Of a DNA stretch of 64,000 nucleotides, positions 17,497 through 26,950 are shown piece by piece (positions within the stretch are counted from its first letter, which is position 1; the number at the start of each line of letters is the position of its first letter). The stretch is from Lelliottia jeotgali (GTDB lineage: Bacteria > Pseudomonadota > Gammaproteobacteria > Enterobacterales > Enterobacteriaceae). Under the pieces are notes generated by a model. The model saw only the letters and a program-made list of their open reading frames with translations, was not told the origin of the DNA and did not search any database. Position numbers and translations under genes: made by a program. The DNA is taken from NCBI GenBank assembly GCA_002271215.1, contig CP018628.1, positions 2,232,001 to 2,296,000 on the forward strand. Direction: 5' to 3'.

Positions 17497-18811
17497 GTGA
17501 CTGGTAGCTCCCCGCCGTTAATGTATCAGCCCCAAAACTGGCAAGGCGTGCCTCGAAGGTTTCGTTGTAATAATTCACGCCATCCTGGCTGCCATTTTGC
17601 TGCGTATTGCTGCCGATAACCGGCATCCAGCCGCCTTCTGTTCCACTGCCTGGCGTCGTCACCGCCATAAAATTTACCGATTTACCTGCCCTGTAAACCT
17701 GCACGCCCACGCCACGGGCATGTCCGGCGGCGCCGTATTGTGAGTCAAGCAGCCAGGTAACGGTTTTACCGGTGATCAAATTAAAACTCCAGGCGCTGTT
17801 GACGCTGCTTTCCGGCGCAAGCAGCCCCATTGCCACGTTACTTTTCCCCGTTGCAATGCCTGATATGACCGTCGATTCGCAGGCAAATCCTATCTGAAAC
17901 GGTGCCGAGGCGTATTCCCCGCGTTTTAGCTGGGCAACCGAAATAACCGGCAAATGCACAACCGGGGTAAAGTCCGTCACCTGGCACATCGCCGCACGTT
18001 TAACGGTGATGCCGTTGTTATACAGGCTTATCACCGATGGCCAGTCATTGGCCCACCCGGCCCAGTTGCCTCCCCGGTGTGGCTGCCCGACTTTAATATC
18101 CCAGGACGAGGTTCCCGGCCCGCGAAACACCACATAGGCATTAGGGTTCACATAGCTGTTATAGCTCGCCGACTGTGCCTGATTCGCGTAATACCGCGTA
18201 TCCAGCGTTTTGATAAGTTCTGCACTGATAGTGGAGAAATTTTTGGCCTTAATCAGGAAGTTACCGTTGGTGTCGAGATCCAGGTTTTCGAGCGGGCGTT
18301 GCTGCCAGCTGTCGGTGAATACGCTTCCCGTCGCGTCATGCGTCAGACGCAGCGCGACATTTTTCATCACCGTCAAACGGGCACCTGGTACGTCGTTCGC
18401 TTCATACCATCCCGCGTAAGCATCATCGCCGTTGGTTGACCAGGCTTCATAGAGTTGTCCGGCGGTATCTGGCGTACAGCGGAAAAAGACCTGTTCGGGA
18501 TCGTAGCCACCGCCTTTGTGCGCATAGGTAGTGAACGGAATACCGCCGCTGGAGGTCAAAATTGTGCCTCCCGGCTGAAAACTATTATTGCTGGTGATAT
18601 CAACGGATTTGCTCAGGCCCGGCAGCAGCCCGTTCCAGGCATCGTTGCCGCCACCGGATCGCCAGTCATTGGCGACCCCATCCTTTGCGGCACTGAGCCG
18701 GTGCGAACCCTGCGCGCCGCTGCTCCCAGAGCTGTACGGGTAAATAATGTATTCGCAAGCAGCCTGCACTCCATAAGAAAACAGAACCAGCAGCAGGAGA
18801 AAAAGTCTCAT
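17468..18811 (-). CDS. Large fimbrial adhesin
   Basis: A 447-residue secreted protein with a 17-residue signal peptide (VLFSYGVQA). The first ~280 residues form an unusual lectin-like part rich in Gly, Ser, Asn and aromatic residues. A C-terminal pilin domain starts near DFTPVVHLPVISVAQLKRGEYASAPFQIGFACES and ends FEARLASFGADTLTAGSYQSHVQVLLRIQ, the alternating pattern used for chaperone and usher assembly. This is the two-domain layout of tip adhesins. The receptor is unknown. The start overlaps the usher stop in ATGA. Confidence 0.8.
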   Translation of the reverse strand: MRLFLLLLVLFSYGVQAACEYIIYPYSSGSSGAQGSHRLSAAKDGVANDWRSGGGNDAWNGLLPGLSKSVDITSNNSFQPGGTILTSSGGIPFTTYAHKGGGYDPEQVFFRCTPDTAGQLYEAWSTNGDDAYAGWYEANDVPGARLTVMKNVALRLTHDATGSVFTDSWQQRPLENLDLDTNGNFLIKAKNFSTISAELIKTLDTRYYANQAQSASYNSYVNPNAYVVFRGPGTSSWDIKVGQPHRGGNWAGWANDWPSVISLYNNGITVKRAAMCQVTDFTPVVHLPVISVAQLKRGEYASAPFQIGFACESTVISGIATGKSNVAMGLLAPESSVNSAWSFNLITGKTVTWLLDSQYGAAGHARGVGVQVYRAGKSVNFMAVTTPGSGTEGGWMPVIGSNTQQNGSQDGVNYYNETFEARLASFGADTLTAGSYQSHVQVLLRIQ

Positions 18812-21288
18812 GATTGTCCTTTTGCCACGCAGGCCAGTGTTAATGCAATCAGCGGTTCGGTGCGCTGTTGTTCGTTAAGTTTCCACGGCAGCGAGCAGTC
18901 ACTGCCTTCGAGCGTTAATCGCCCTTGTTCGCCTTCCACTCGGGCATAAACCTGATTCCCCTGAGCCACCATGCCCACGACGCGCCCGCGATCGTCGATA
19001 ACAGATGTGCCCACCGGCAGCGTCTCTTTACCGCTGACGGTAATCAGCAGCGGATAGCCTGCAAGTGTTGCAAAACGCAGTTTGACGGCAGCTCCGGCCA
19101 TCGGCGCGACCCGACGCTGGCTCTCCTGTAGCTCTGCATTGGTGTTCATTGCACTGCCATCAAGTGTGACGTTGTTATAGCGATACGGGGTTAACGACGG
19201 GACCAGCGCGTAACCGCCACTGTTCACCGTTGATCCCTGTCCGCTGCCGACTCGCGCGCCTTCCGCGCCCGGTGCTTCCACCAGGGCGAAGGTGTCGCCC
19301 ACCCACGGTCCGGTGACGACGCCGTGACGATGTACAACTACCGCCCCACGAACACCTGCGGTCCACTGCTGATAATTCTGCGCCTGTGAAACACTGCCAT
19401 TCAGCGTGCCAAAGGCGGTATTTTTTTGTAGCGACCCGCTCCAGTCGGTAACATCGCCGGCTTCCCCCTGCCCCTGTTGCCAGCCTGTCGACAGCGCGTA
19501 ATTGAGGCTTTCCTCACTGTCGAGTGCGCCAGACAGCGCCAGTTGAGCATTGCGCCCGGCCTGTTGAGCCTGGCTTGCAGACAGGGCCAGCGTGTGCTCA
19601 CGTTCACCAAAACTGAGTGGCACGGAGAGTGTCAGCGTCGCCACATTCTCTTTTTGCGCTTGCGCGTTGTCACCGCTGCGCCACCAGGTATTCTGCCGAC
19701 TGAAGGAAACGCCAAGCGTCACGCGACCGAACGTGGTGTTGTATCCCGCCTGCAGCTGGGTGCTGTTTCCGCGCCCGCCGTAGTAATCCATCATCGATCC
19801 GGAAATCCACAGATTGCCGTAACCGCCCAAGGTCTGATTAACGGTCGCGGTGAACTGATTACGCTGGCGCAGGGTATCCGAACGCCACGGCATATCGCGC
19901 CCGCTCACGCTTCGCTCGCCCAGCACGTCGCCGTAATCACGATAACCTTCTGTCGAGTAGCGATAACCCGCCAGTGCCACGTGGGTTCCTGTCGGACTGA
20001 AGGTTTTGCTCCAGTTGGTTTGCATCCGCCACCCACTCAGGGACTGAGACGCTATCCGCGCACGTGAACCAGTAAGATCGACGCCAAATGCGCCCAGCGT
20101 GGTCGCCAGAACGCCGCCGATCAATAGCGCCTGATACTCGTCACCGACACGTACGGCCCCGTTCGCTGTCAGTAAATTGGTCATTCCCCGCTCCAGCGTG
20201 AAATCAGTAAACACGCCGTCGGCAGCACTGTAATCGCGGGTTTTTCCCGCCACCAGACCATAGCGCCAGACGCCGGGGCGCAACGACAACGGCACGCTGG
20301 CGTAAGGTACGGTGAAGCCGCTTTTTTTGCCGTCTGCCCCGGTGATTTCAACCTGCAAATCCCCGTCCCACGCGGTGTTCGGCAAATCGTCGAGCACAAA
20401 TGGCCCTTGCGGGACGCTGGTTTCGTACAGTGTGCGACCGTTTTGCTTAACCACGACGCGTGAAGGCGTTGATGCCGTTCCGCGAACCTCTGGCGCATAG
20501 CCGCGTCGGGACTGGGGCCACATCCGCTGATCGGTTTCCAGTTTGATGCCGGTAAACGCCATGCTGCCAAGCAGGTTACCTGGCGTGTAGCTCTCACCCA
20601 CGGTCAGCACGCTTTCCAGTTTGGCAATCGGGTGCTGGAGCCAGGTTTGCAGCGCATCCCAACGCTGAGTTTCGCGAAACTCATCGCGCCGCCAGTTTGC
20701 AGACGACTGCTGACGAAACTGCCAACTGCCCAGGTTGAAGCCGCTGCTCAGCCCCAGCCAACCGTAATCGCTCTGCTGGCCGCCATTTTTATTGTGGTAA
20801 ACGTGCAAGTTGTAATTGCTGAACAGCACGCTTTCCCCGCTCTGCCACTGCGAGGGCGGAACATAGTCCTGCGGCGTGCGTTTCATTGCTGCCTGCGGAA
20901 CGCTCAGGTTCAAACGCAGCAGACCTTGATCGAAATCCCACCGTCCGCCGCTGATACGCGCTTCAGGTTCAAGGCAGGCGTCCGGTGGCATTTCTGCAGC
21001 AGCCGTAACCCCTTGTTCATCCCAGAATTTCACGGGTAAACAAGGTGAAACGCGCCCTTGGGTATCCTGGCGAAACAACACGTCATCGCGCCCGATGTAC
21101 TGCCCGTTCAGCCAGATATCGACGCTGTAGTGCCCGGGCGCAACCGCAGTTTGATCGTTAAACTGTGCCAGCCCTTTTTCGTAACCGCTGCCCAGCAATA
21201 ACGCCTCATCGAAAGTGTATTCACTTGCGTATAAGGGCGTTATGCCGGGAAAAAGCAGCCAACACCAGTGCGGGTTAATGGCCGACAT
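18808..21288 (-). CDS. Fimbrial outer membrane usher
   Basis: An 826-residue usher secreting and assembling pilus subunits. The N-terminal chaperone-binding part (YTFDEALLLGSGYEKGLAQFNDQTAVAPGHYSVDIWLNGQYIGRDDVLF), the barrel, a plug region and the C-terminal domain ending in DCSLPWKLNEQQRTEPLIALTLACVAKG are all present. The start is taken as the ATG at 21288; a GTG at 21312 would lengthen it by eight residues. The leader ends near ITPLYASEYTF. It overlaps the chaperone gene by 14 bases and the adhesin by four. Confidence 0.92.
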   Translation of the reverse strand: MSAINPHWCWLLFPGITPLYASEYTFDEALLLGSGYEKGLAQFNDQTAVAPGHYSVDIWLNGQYIGRDDVLFRQDTQGRVSPCLPVKFWDEQGVTAAAEMPPDACLEPEARISGGRWDFDQGLLRLNLSVPQAAMKRTPQDYVPPSQWQSGESVLFSNYNLHVYHNKNGGQQSDYGWLGLSSGFNLGSWQFRQQSSANWRRDEFRETQRWDALQTWLQHPIAKLESVLTVGESYTPGNLLGSMAFTGIKLETDQRMWPQSRRGYAPEVRGTASTPSRVVVKQNGRTLYETSVPQGPFVLDDLPNTAWDGDLQVEITGADGKKSGFTVPYASVPLSLRPGVWRYGLVAGKTRDYSAADGVFTDFTLERGMTNLLTANGAVRVGDEYQALLIGGVLATTLGAFGVDLTGSRARIASQSLSGWRMQTNWSKTFSPTGTHVALAGYRYSTEGYRDYGDVLGERSVSGRDMPWRSDTLRQRNQFTATVNQTLGGYGNLWISGSMMDYYGGRGNSTQLQAGYNTTFGRVTLGVSFSRQNTWWRSGDNAQAQKENVATLTLSVPLSFGEREHTLALSASQAQQAGRNAQLALSGALDSEESLNYALSTGWQQGQGEAGDVTDWSGSLQKNTAFGTLNGSVSQAQNYQQWTAGVRGAVVVHRHGVVTGPWVGDTFALVEAPGAEGARVGSGQGSTVNSGGYALVPSLTPYRYNNVTLDGSAMNTNAELQESQRRVAPMAGAAVKLRFATLAGYPLLITVSGKETLPVGTSVIDDRGRVVGMVAQGNQVYARVEGEQGRLTLEGSDCSLPWKLNEQQRTEPLIALTLACVAKGQS

Positions 21289-21988
21289 CGCCTTGATTCT
21301 CCACCGCCACACGACCGCTTAAGGTTGCGCCCTGATCGTTAATCCAGCGCATGTTTGCTTCAGCGACCCGAGAAACCTTTGCGGGCCATGAGACCGTCGC
21401 CCACGGCGCAATGGTTTCACTCTGAATACGCTGCTTTTTACCCGCATCGCCGACTTCAAGCAACGAAAGCGCGAGGTAATAGCCGCTATTGTTGCGCAAA
21501 AAAAGTGTGCCGTTCTGCAGCCATACTCGGCTGGTGCTCGCCATTTCCAGCGGCGATCCCGTCAGCCCGTTTGGTCTCATCAACACTTTGACCCGGCTGC
21601 GCACCAGCACCAGCAACTGGTTGTCCGCCTGCGCGCCTTTTTCCGACGGTGGGATCTGAATAAAGTTGAACCACCACAGAGACTCCCTGTCCTGCGCGAC
21701 CGGCTTACCGACATAACGCAGGCGCACGGTTTGTCCCGAATGGGCCGCCAGCCGGAAGACTGGCGGCGTGGTGACAAAAGGAGCGTTCGCGGTTTGCGGA
21801 GCAGATTGCGGATTGCCTTCATCCAGCCAGACCTGAACAACGCCGGGGAAATCGTCGCGATTGGTCAACTGCACGCTGACTTCCCGGCTATTGGCCGGAT
21901 AAATAATCCGGCTGCCGGTCATCACAATGCTTGCCTGTGCGCTGGCACACATCAACATCCCGGCCAGAAATATCGCCATTCCTTTCAT
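21275..21988 (-). CDS. Periplasmic fimbrial chaperone (first)
   Basis: A 237-residue PapD-like chaperone. Signal peptide MKGMAIFLAGMLMCASAQA, then IVMTGSRIIYPANSREVSVQLTNRDDFPGVVQVWLDEG, APFVTTPPVFRLAAHSGQTVRLRYVG and ESLWWFNFIQIPP, all family hallmarks. The ATG at 21988 is used instead of the adjacent GTG. It follows the pilin gene by 14 bp and precedes the usher in the classical order. It probably serves the major subunit. Confidence 0.9.
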   Translation of the reverse strand: MKGMAIFLAGMLMCASAQASIVMTGSRIIYPANSREVSVQLTNRDDFPGVVQVWLDEGNPQSAPQTANAPFVTTPPVFRLAAHSGQTVRLRYVGKPVAQDRESLWWFNFIQIPPSEKGAQADNQLLVLVRSRVKVLMRPNGLTGSPLEMASTSRVWLQNGTLFLRNNSGYYLALSLLEVGDAGKKQRIQSETIAPWATVSWPAKVSRVAEANMRWINDQGATLSGRVAVENQGDVGH

Positions 21989-22002
21989 CACGCTGAACTC
22001 GC

Positions 22003-22557
22003 TTACAGGTAAGAAACGGCGTATTGCACGGCACCGACAACCGTACCGGCAGTCGCCCCGCCGTTCGGGCTGAAGTACTGCACCGCAAAATCGTGTTCGC
22101 CGGTGGTGCTACCTGCTGCAACGGTAATCCCGGCAACCGGTGTCGCATCACGCAGATCGATAGCCGTGGTCCCCGCACTGTCGGTCATCAGCTGCAGCTC
22201 AACGTTTTGCGCTGTACCGGTGTTAGCCAGGTTGCCGCGCTCGGTCATGTTATTGGCGACGAATACAGTCTTGATATCCAGCGCATCAGCATCAACGGTA
22301 CATCCGGTCACACCCAGGGTGAACGCCGTCAGACCTGCAGAAGAAGCCGCAGTGGCCAACTCGCTTTTGGCGACAGTGGGCAGTAACACTACCGGGCGCG
22401 CATTCACACCATTCACGGTCACTTCGCAGGTCTGCTCGGTCACTTCACCTTTAAAGGTAATGGTGTTGGCCGAGTCAGCGTGTGCCGTCTGCGCAATTAA
22501 CAGCGCGAGGCTACCCGCAACAAATAGACGACAGGCATGTGAAGTATTGGTTTTCAT
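22003..22557 (-). CDS. Major fimbrial subunit (pilin)
   Basis: A 184-residue pilin: 27-residue signal peptide ending AQTAHA, then ITFKGEVTEQTCEVTVNG with the first conserved cysteine, its partner in LGVTGCTVD, and a C-terminal VVGAVQYAVSYL with the donor-strand pattern and penultimate aromatic. The start at 22557 has AGGAAAG upstream; longer in-frame extensions are not coding-like. It is first in the operon and followed by chaperone, usher, adhesin and a second chaperone. Confidence 0.9.
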   Translation of the reverse strand: MKTNTSHACRLFVAGSLALLIAQTAHADSANTITFKGEVTEQTCEVTVNGVNARPVVLLPTVAKSELATAASSAGLTAFTLGVTGCTVDADALDIKTVFVANNMTERGNLANTGTAQNVELQLMTDSAGTTAIDLRDATPVAGITVAAGSTTGEHDFAVQYFSPNGGATAGTVVGAVQYAVSYL

Positions 22558-23192
22558 ATTGTCTTTCCTTAATAAATAAATACACGGCATCCTGACAATG
22601 CAACGCAATAGCGCTCCTCCGCTGAACGCGGAATGTTTATTTGCATGACGTAAAGAGACCAGTGATGTCTGTTGGCACCATAGGATTAACCCTACGATGA
22701 TTGTTAGTTTAAGATTATTCCTGGTAATTAAAACCTTTGTTTTCTCAAATAACAAAAAGAGCGTTCTTAAATAAGAAAAAAGGTGTCAAGGTGGGTTTTA
22801 ATTCATTGTTTTACAACGATTAATATGATTCCCGGTGAGCGAGATAATTTTTTTCTTAACTGCTTGAAAGGCACTTAAAATTCATAATATTCACAGATTA
22901 ATAATATGTTGCTCACCCTCTATCCGGGTTTTGGTCGAGAAAATGGGTTAATTAACGGGAATGGAGTTATGAAGGAAGGAAAGCCAGTAAGCATTGTATC
23001 GATCAATCCACAATATAATCTCGCGGGTCGCCGAGATAAGCTTATATCTACCCAATATTATCTACAGCTTTTAATACGCCGGTCTGGTTCATCTGAACGA
23101 TGGGCTAAACCCCCAGATTGTTTGCCGATAACCCGACTTTCTTGTACCCTTTGATTGCCCCTGAAGACTCACAGCAGAAACCGGATTTCACT
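22558..23192. other. AT-rich intergenic region upstream of the fimbrial operon
   Basis: About 635 bp with no convincing gene. It is markedly AT-rich and should hold the leftward fimbrial promoter and possibly the rightward promoter for the VF530-type gene. A possible 82-codon ORF (22906-23154) has no recognisable domain and poor coding character. No recombinase gene or long inverted repeat was seen, so phase variation by inversion is not supported. Confidence 0.6.
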
Positions 23193-23471
23193 ATGGCAGC
23201 ACACAATTCTAAAGATCCATTGCATGGCGTAACGCTTGAAATGCAAATCAACGCACTGGTTGCACGTTACGGTTGGGCTCAACTGGGCAAACTGATCAAC
23301 ATTAACTGTTTTAAAAGCGATCCCAGCGTCAAATCAAGTCTGAAGTTTTTACGCCGTACCCCCTGGGCGCGTGCAGAAGTCGAAGCGCTGTACCTGGACT
23401 CACTGGAAGACGCAGCACCTGAAGATCTTGATAATGACCCTTGGGCCAATAGTCGACTGAAAAAGAGTTAA
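23193..23471 (+). CDS. VF530-family DNA-binding protein
   Basis: A 92-residue protein with the VF530 (DUF2132) signature [61 protein letters not shown], a small helical fold proposed to bind DNA. The start ATG at 23193 is chosen because the domain begins immediately after it; the ribosome site is weak. It precedes digH by 7 bp and may be co-transcribed. Function unknown. Confidence 0.85.
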   Translation: MAAHNSKDPLHGVTLEMQINALVARYGWAQLGKLININCFKSDPSVKSSLKFLRRTPWARAEVEALYLDSLEDAAPEDLDNDPWANSRLKKS

Positions 23472-23478
23472 CATCACG

Positions 23479-24786
23479 ATGCCCTTACACGTTAAACGTA
23501 CTGGCGCACTCATTTTTCTCGCGCTGCTGCTCGCCAGCTGCGCGTCCAAACCGCCAAAATCGTTAGTCACCCCGCTTCCACCGGTGACCAAACATCCGCT
23601 TCCCGACAAATCGCACAGAGACCAGGGGCCGATGCGCGGCATCTGGCTGGCGACGGTTTCCCGTCTCGACTGGCCGCCTGTTTCCTCTGTCAATATCAGT
23701 AATCCGGCTACCCGCAACAGCGTGCAGCAAAAAGCGCTGACCGATAAGCTCGATAAACTGAAAAGTCTCGGCATTAACACGGTGTTTTTCCAGGTCAAAC
23801 CGGACGGCACGGCGCTGTGGCCCTCAAAGATTTTGCCGTGGTCGGACACGCTGACCGGACATGTCGGGCAAGATCCTGGCTACGACCCACTGATGTTTAT
23901 GCTCGATGAAGCGCACAAACGCGGCATGAAAGTTCACGCCTGGTTTAATCCTTACCGGGTAACGACTAACACCAAACCGGGAACGGTTGCGGAACTTAAC
24001 CGCACTATCTCGCTCAATCCGGCCAGCGTGTTTGTCTTGCACCGCGACTGGATTCGCACTGCCAGTGACCGCTACGTGCTGGACCCCGGCATCCCGGAAG
24101 CCAGAGACTGGATTACCAGCATCGTGGCGGAAGTGGTTTCGCGTTATCCGGTCGATGGTGTGCAGTTTGATGACTATTTCTATACGGAAACGCCCGGCTC
24201 AACGCTTAATGACAGCCAGACATTCCAAAAATACGGCGACGGGTTTGCGTCCAAAGCCGACTGGCGCAGGCACAATACCCAACAGCTGATAGCGCAAGTT
24301 TCGCGCTCGATTAAACAGCTCAGTCCAGGCGTGGAATTTGGCGTCAGCCCAGCCGGTGTGTGGCGAAATCGCTCACACGATCCTATGGGATCAGAAACCT
24401 CGGGTGCAGCAGCGTATGACGAAGCTTTTGCCGACACCCGTCTTTGGGTGCAGCAAGGTCTGCTGGATTACATCGCGCCACAGGTTTACTGGCCGTTTTC
24501 GCGCAAAGCCGCGCGTTATGACGTGCTGGCAAAATGGTGGGCGGAGGTCGTTAAGCCGACCAACACGCGCCTGTACATTGGCGTCGCGCTATATAAAGTC
24601 GGTGAGTCTTCAAAGAATGAGCCTGACTGGACGGTGAATGGCGGCGTGCCGGAGCTGAAAAAGCAGATCGATTTGAACGAATCGGTACCGCACATCGACG
24701 GTACCATCCTGTTCAGGGAAGACTATCTTAACCAGCCGCAGGCGCAGGAAGCGGTCAGCTACATCAAAACGCGCTGGGGTTCATAA
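23479..24786 (+). CDS. digH: Glycosyl hydrolase-like lipoprotein DigH
   Basis: A 435-residue outer membrane lipoprotein. The signal peptide ends in the lipobox LLASC (Cys at residue 21), followed by a TIM-barrel glycosyl-hydrolase-like domain beginning MRGIWLATVSRLDWPP. In E. coli DigH (YddW) cleaves glycan strands of peptidoglycan from which stem peptides have been removed, contributing to septal wall processing. Acidic active-site region GVQFDDYFY and substrate segment GVSPAGVWRN are intact. The length is close to E. coli's protein. Convergent with dsbG. Confidence 0.9.
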   Translation: MPLHVKRTGALIFLALLLASCASKPPKSLVTPLPPVTKHPLPDKSHRDQGPMRGIWLATVSRLDWPPVSSVNISNPATRNSVQQKALTDKLDKLKSLGINTVFFQVKPDGTALWPSKILPWSDTLTGHVGQDPGYDPLMFMLDEAHKRGMKVHAWFNPYRVTTNTKPGTVAELNRTISLNPASVFVLHRDWIRTASDRYVLDPGIPEARDWITSIVAEVVSRYPVDGVQFDDYFYTETPGSTLNDSQTFQKYGDGFASKADWRRHNTQQLIAQVSRSIKQLSPGVEFGVSPAGVWRNRSHDPMGSETSGAAAYDEAFADTRLWVQQGLLDYIAPQVYWPFSRKAARYDVLAKWWAEVVKPTNTRLYIGVALYKVGESSKNEPDWTVNGGVPELKKQIDLNESVPHIDGTILFREDYLNQPQAQEAVSYIKTRWGS

Positions 24787-24793
24787 CCCCAGC
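24773..24793. terminator. Convergent hairpin between digH and dsbG
   Basis: Nine base pairs (GCTGGGGTT with AACCCCAGC) around a three-base loop, containing the digH stop codon and touching the dsbG stop. No strong T-tract on either side. Confidence 0.5.
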
Positions 24794-25554
24794 TATTCCG
24801 GTTTGGGTCCGAACATCTCCAGCAACTGCTTCTGATCGGGCATCCCAACCACCTGCTGCAACTCGTTCTTCTCATTCATATAATAGATGGCTGGCGTCGC
24901 GTTCGCGCCCAGCTCATCCATTAATTTCTGGTGCTGTTGGAGCACATTGAAGGTTTCTCGTGATGAGTCGCCTTTCAGCTCTGGCAGCGTTTTGCCCCCT
25001 GACAGCTCATACTCCTTCCAGGCTGCGACCGGATCGGCAGCATTGAGGATCGCCGTCGCATTCGGGCCGCTCTTCGGATTCAGAAATGCCACCAGCAGCG
25101 TATTCAATTGCACTTTACCGGCAGTGACCCACGGCTGTGCTTCAGCCCAGAACTTTTTGCAGTACGGGCAGAACGGATCGGCGAAAACAAACACCTTGCG
25201 GGGAGCTGTTTCTGCGCCCTCTTTCAACGCGTGCGTTTTGTTCAGGTTCTCCCACATCTGGCGGCCTAGCGGGATATAAATCTCTTTTTGAAAATACTCT
25301 TCACTGATATTTTTCCCTTTATCATCATAAAGATAACCGGAAATAACGTGTTTCCCGTCTGGCGTCATAAACAGCGTCACGCCCATATCCTGATATTGGC
25401 CGATCCAGCTTTTAACCCCACCAGGCGCGTCAATTTCCTTGATATTTTGAATGCCCTGCTGCTCGCCAAAATGCTTCACGATCGGGGGAATATCGCTGGC
25501 AGCAAGGGCCAGCGCGGGGATAAACCATGTCGAGATGAAAAAAAGATTACGCAT
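24793..25554 (-). CDS. dsbG: Thiol:disulfide interchange protein DsbG
   Basis: A periplasmic 253-residue protein with a signal peptide (MRNLFFISTWFIPALALA). The N-terminal DsbC/DsbG dimerisation domain is followed by a thioredoxin fold with active site CPYC in FVFADPFCPYCKKFW and the cis-proline loop GANATPAIYYM, as in DsbG. In E. coli DsbG keeps single cysteines reduced, being recharged by DsbD. The ATG at 25554 is used since it starts the signal peptide. Its position beside digH differs from K-12, where dsbG is elsewhere. Confidence 0.9.
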   Translation of the reverse strand: MRNLFFISTWFIPALALAASDIPPIVKHFGEQQGIQNIKEIDAPGGVKSWIGQYQDMGVTLFMTPDGKHVISGYLYDDKGKNISEEYFQKEIYIPLGRQMWENLNKTHALKEGAETAPRKVFVFADPFCPYCKKFWAEAQPWVTAGKVQLNTLLVAFLNPKSGPNATAILNAADPVAAWKEYELSGGKTLPELKGDSSRETFNVLQQHQKLMDELGANATPAIYYMNEKNELQQVVGMPDQKQLLEMFGPKPE

Positions 25555-25637
25555 ATCACACCCACAATGTTTAGACGCCTCGATCATAGTCCATAACGAT
25601 TAATCTACAACATTCTGATGTGTAAGGTTTTGTCGCG

Positions 25638-26846
25638 TTAACTTTTCCAGGCCATCAATAATGATCCGAGTTTCAGCCGCTCAATAATGCTTTGACTGTA
25701 CAGCGCATCTACCGCCGGACATCCGTAGCTACGTCCCACACGATGATTCTCCGCCGCAAATTCATCGGAAACGTAGTTCGAAGGATGTATCACAATAGAC
25801 CGTTGACGGGCATTGCTATTGCGCTCATCAAGCCCGTCCAGACGCATCGAATACCCATTGCTGCCGAAGTAGGTCTCAGAACATAAATAGACCCCCAGCG
25901 AGGACATGTGCGAACCATCGACATTCGAAAATAGCGTGGCATAACCCGAATTAGAGGGGTCTGAACCTTCACCGTGTGCGCAAAGATATGCACTGACGTT
26001 GCCCTCCTCCATATCAAAAATAAACAACCGCCGGGTATCAGATTTTTTATCGAAATCAATAATCGCCCAATATCGTGGATGACTTGCGGGGTATTTTTCA
26101 GCGCGTTTATCGAGAAGTTTTTGCATGGCAGAACGTAAATCAAGGGATTCGGCAAGGGGAAGTAATATCGCCGCTTCCTCTGCAAAACGCTTACTGACGG
26201 GCGAAATGGTGCTACTGGCAACAAGGTTTGCTGTCTGAGTATTCACCTGTTGTGCCCCGTCACCGAGCGCTTCGAGGAACAATGTATAATAGCCCGCAAT
26301 CATATCGGCAACCGTCACCGGCTGTCCGTGAATGATTTTAGTCTCTTTACCGTTAATGATATTGCGCGCCCCGACGGGATCGTTGGCCGTTGCGGAGAAA
26401 TAGCGGCTTAACGTATGACGCCCCTGATTATCGCCACGAAACCAGCCCTTATCCATGCCGATAAACATCACGTTGGCGGCAATATCGGGTTCAAGAGCCC
26501 GATCAAGTTGATCAACCAAATTAACGCCTATCGCGTCACCGGCTTTTTGATAATTCTCGCGATGCGTAAGCTGGACATAGCCGCGACCGTAATAAGGATA
26601 ATAGCTGAGATGATTTTTTCGCCACGTTTCACTGAGCCAGTAAGCCTCTTTAACCGGCTGCATGGTGGCGTTAGTTTCATGAAACGCGGTGGCCAGCATA
26701 TAGGCCAGCCAACGCTTGTCGGATTTATTCGACCAGGCTTCAAAACCCTCTACAATCGCCTTAATGCCACCCAGTTCTTTTTCATCATTTAAAGACTGAA
26801 AATTTTTACGAATACTGGCCAAAAAATCGTTGTTAAATAAGGACAT
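25638..26846 (-). CDS. GH19 muramidase/chitinase-like plus L,D-transpeptidase fusion
   Basis: A 402-residue protein with two apparent cell-wall domains. Residues about 1-190 resemble GH19 endolysins: YMLATAFHETNATMQPV contains the catalytic Glu57, and YYGRGYVQLTHRENYQ (85-100) is the GH19 hallmark. Residues about 240-402 resemble a YkuD_2-type murein L,D-transpeptidase: FIFDMEEGNVSAYLCAHGEGSDPSN, SIVIHPSNYVS and HRVGRSYGCPAVD with catalytic Cys376. There is no signal peptide or membrane helix; AGGAGA lies six bases before ATG 26846. Export by another route, or release by lysis or a type VI system, would be needed. No immunity-like gene is adjacent. Domain calls are from motifs. Confidence 0.78.
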   Translation of the reverse strand: MSLFNNDFLASIRKNFQSLNDEKELGGIKAIVEGFEAWSNKSDKRWLAYMLATAFHETNATMQPVKEAYWLSETWRKNHLSYYPYYGRGYVQLTHRENYQKAGDAIGVNLVDQLDRALEPDIAANVMFIGMDKGWFRGDNQGRHTLSRYFSATANDPVGARNIINGKETKIIHGQPVTVADMIAGYYTLFLEALGDGAQQVNTQTANLVASSTISPVSKRFAEEAAILLPLAESLDLRSAMQKLLDKRAEKYPASHPRYWAIIDFDKKSDTRRLFIFDMEEGNVSAYLCAHGEGSDPSNSGYATLFSNVDGSHMSSLGVYLCSETYFGSNGYSMRLDGLDERNSNARQRSIVIHPSNYVSDEFAAENHRVGRSYGCPAVDALYSQSIIERLKLGSLLMAWKS

Positions 26847-26950
26847 GATTATCTCCTTTACACAGTTTTGTGACGCAAACATAGTAAGGAAAATTCAAGC
26901 AGAGCTCATGTCCGGAAGTAATCGCACATTTTCATGAATTACAGTTGACG

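Noticed and set aside
22906..23154. An 82-codon ORF upstream of the VF530 gene
   Set aside because: No recognisable domain, composition like non-coding DNA and overlap with the start region of the next gene; kept only as a possibility in the intergenic entry.
22558..23192. Invertible promoter for fimbrial phase variation
   Set aside because: No pair of inverted repeats of suitable length and no site-specific recombinase gene nearby.
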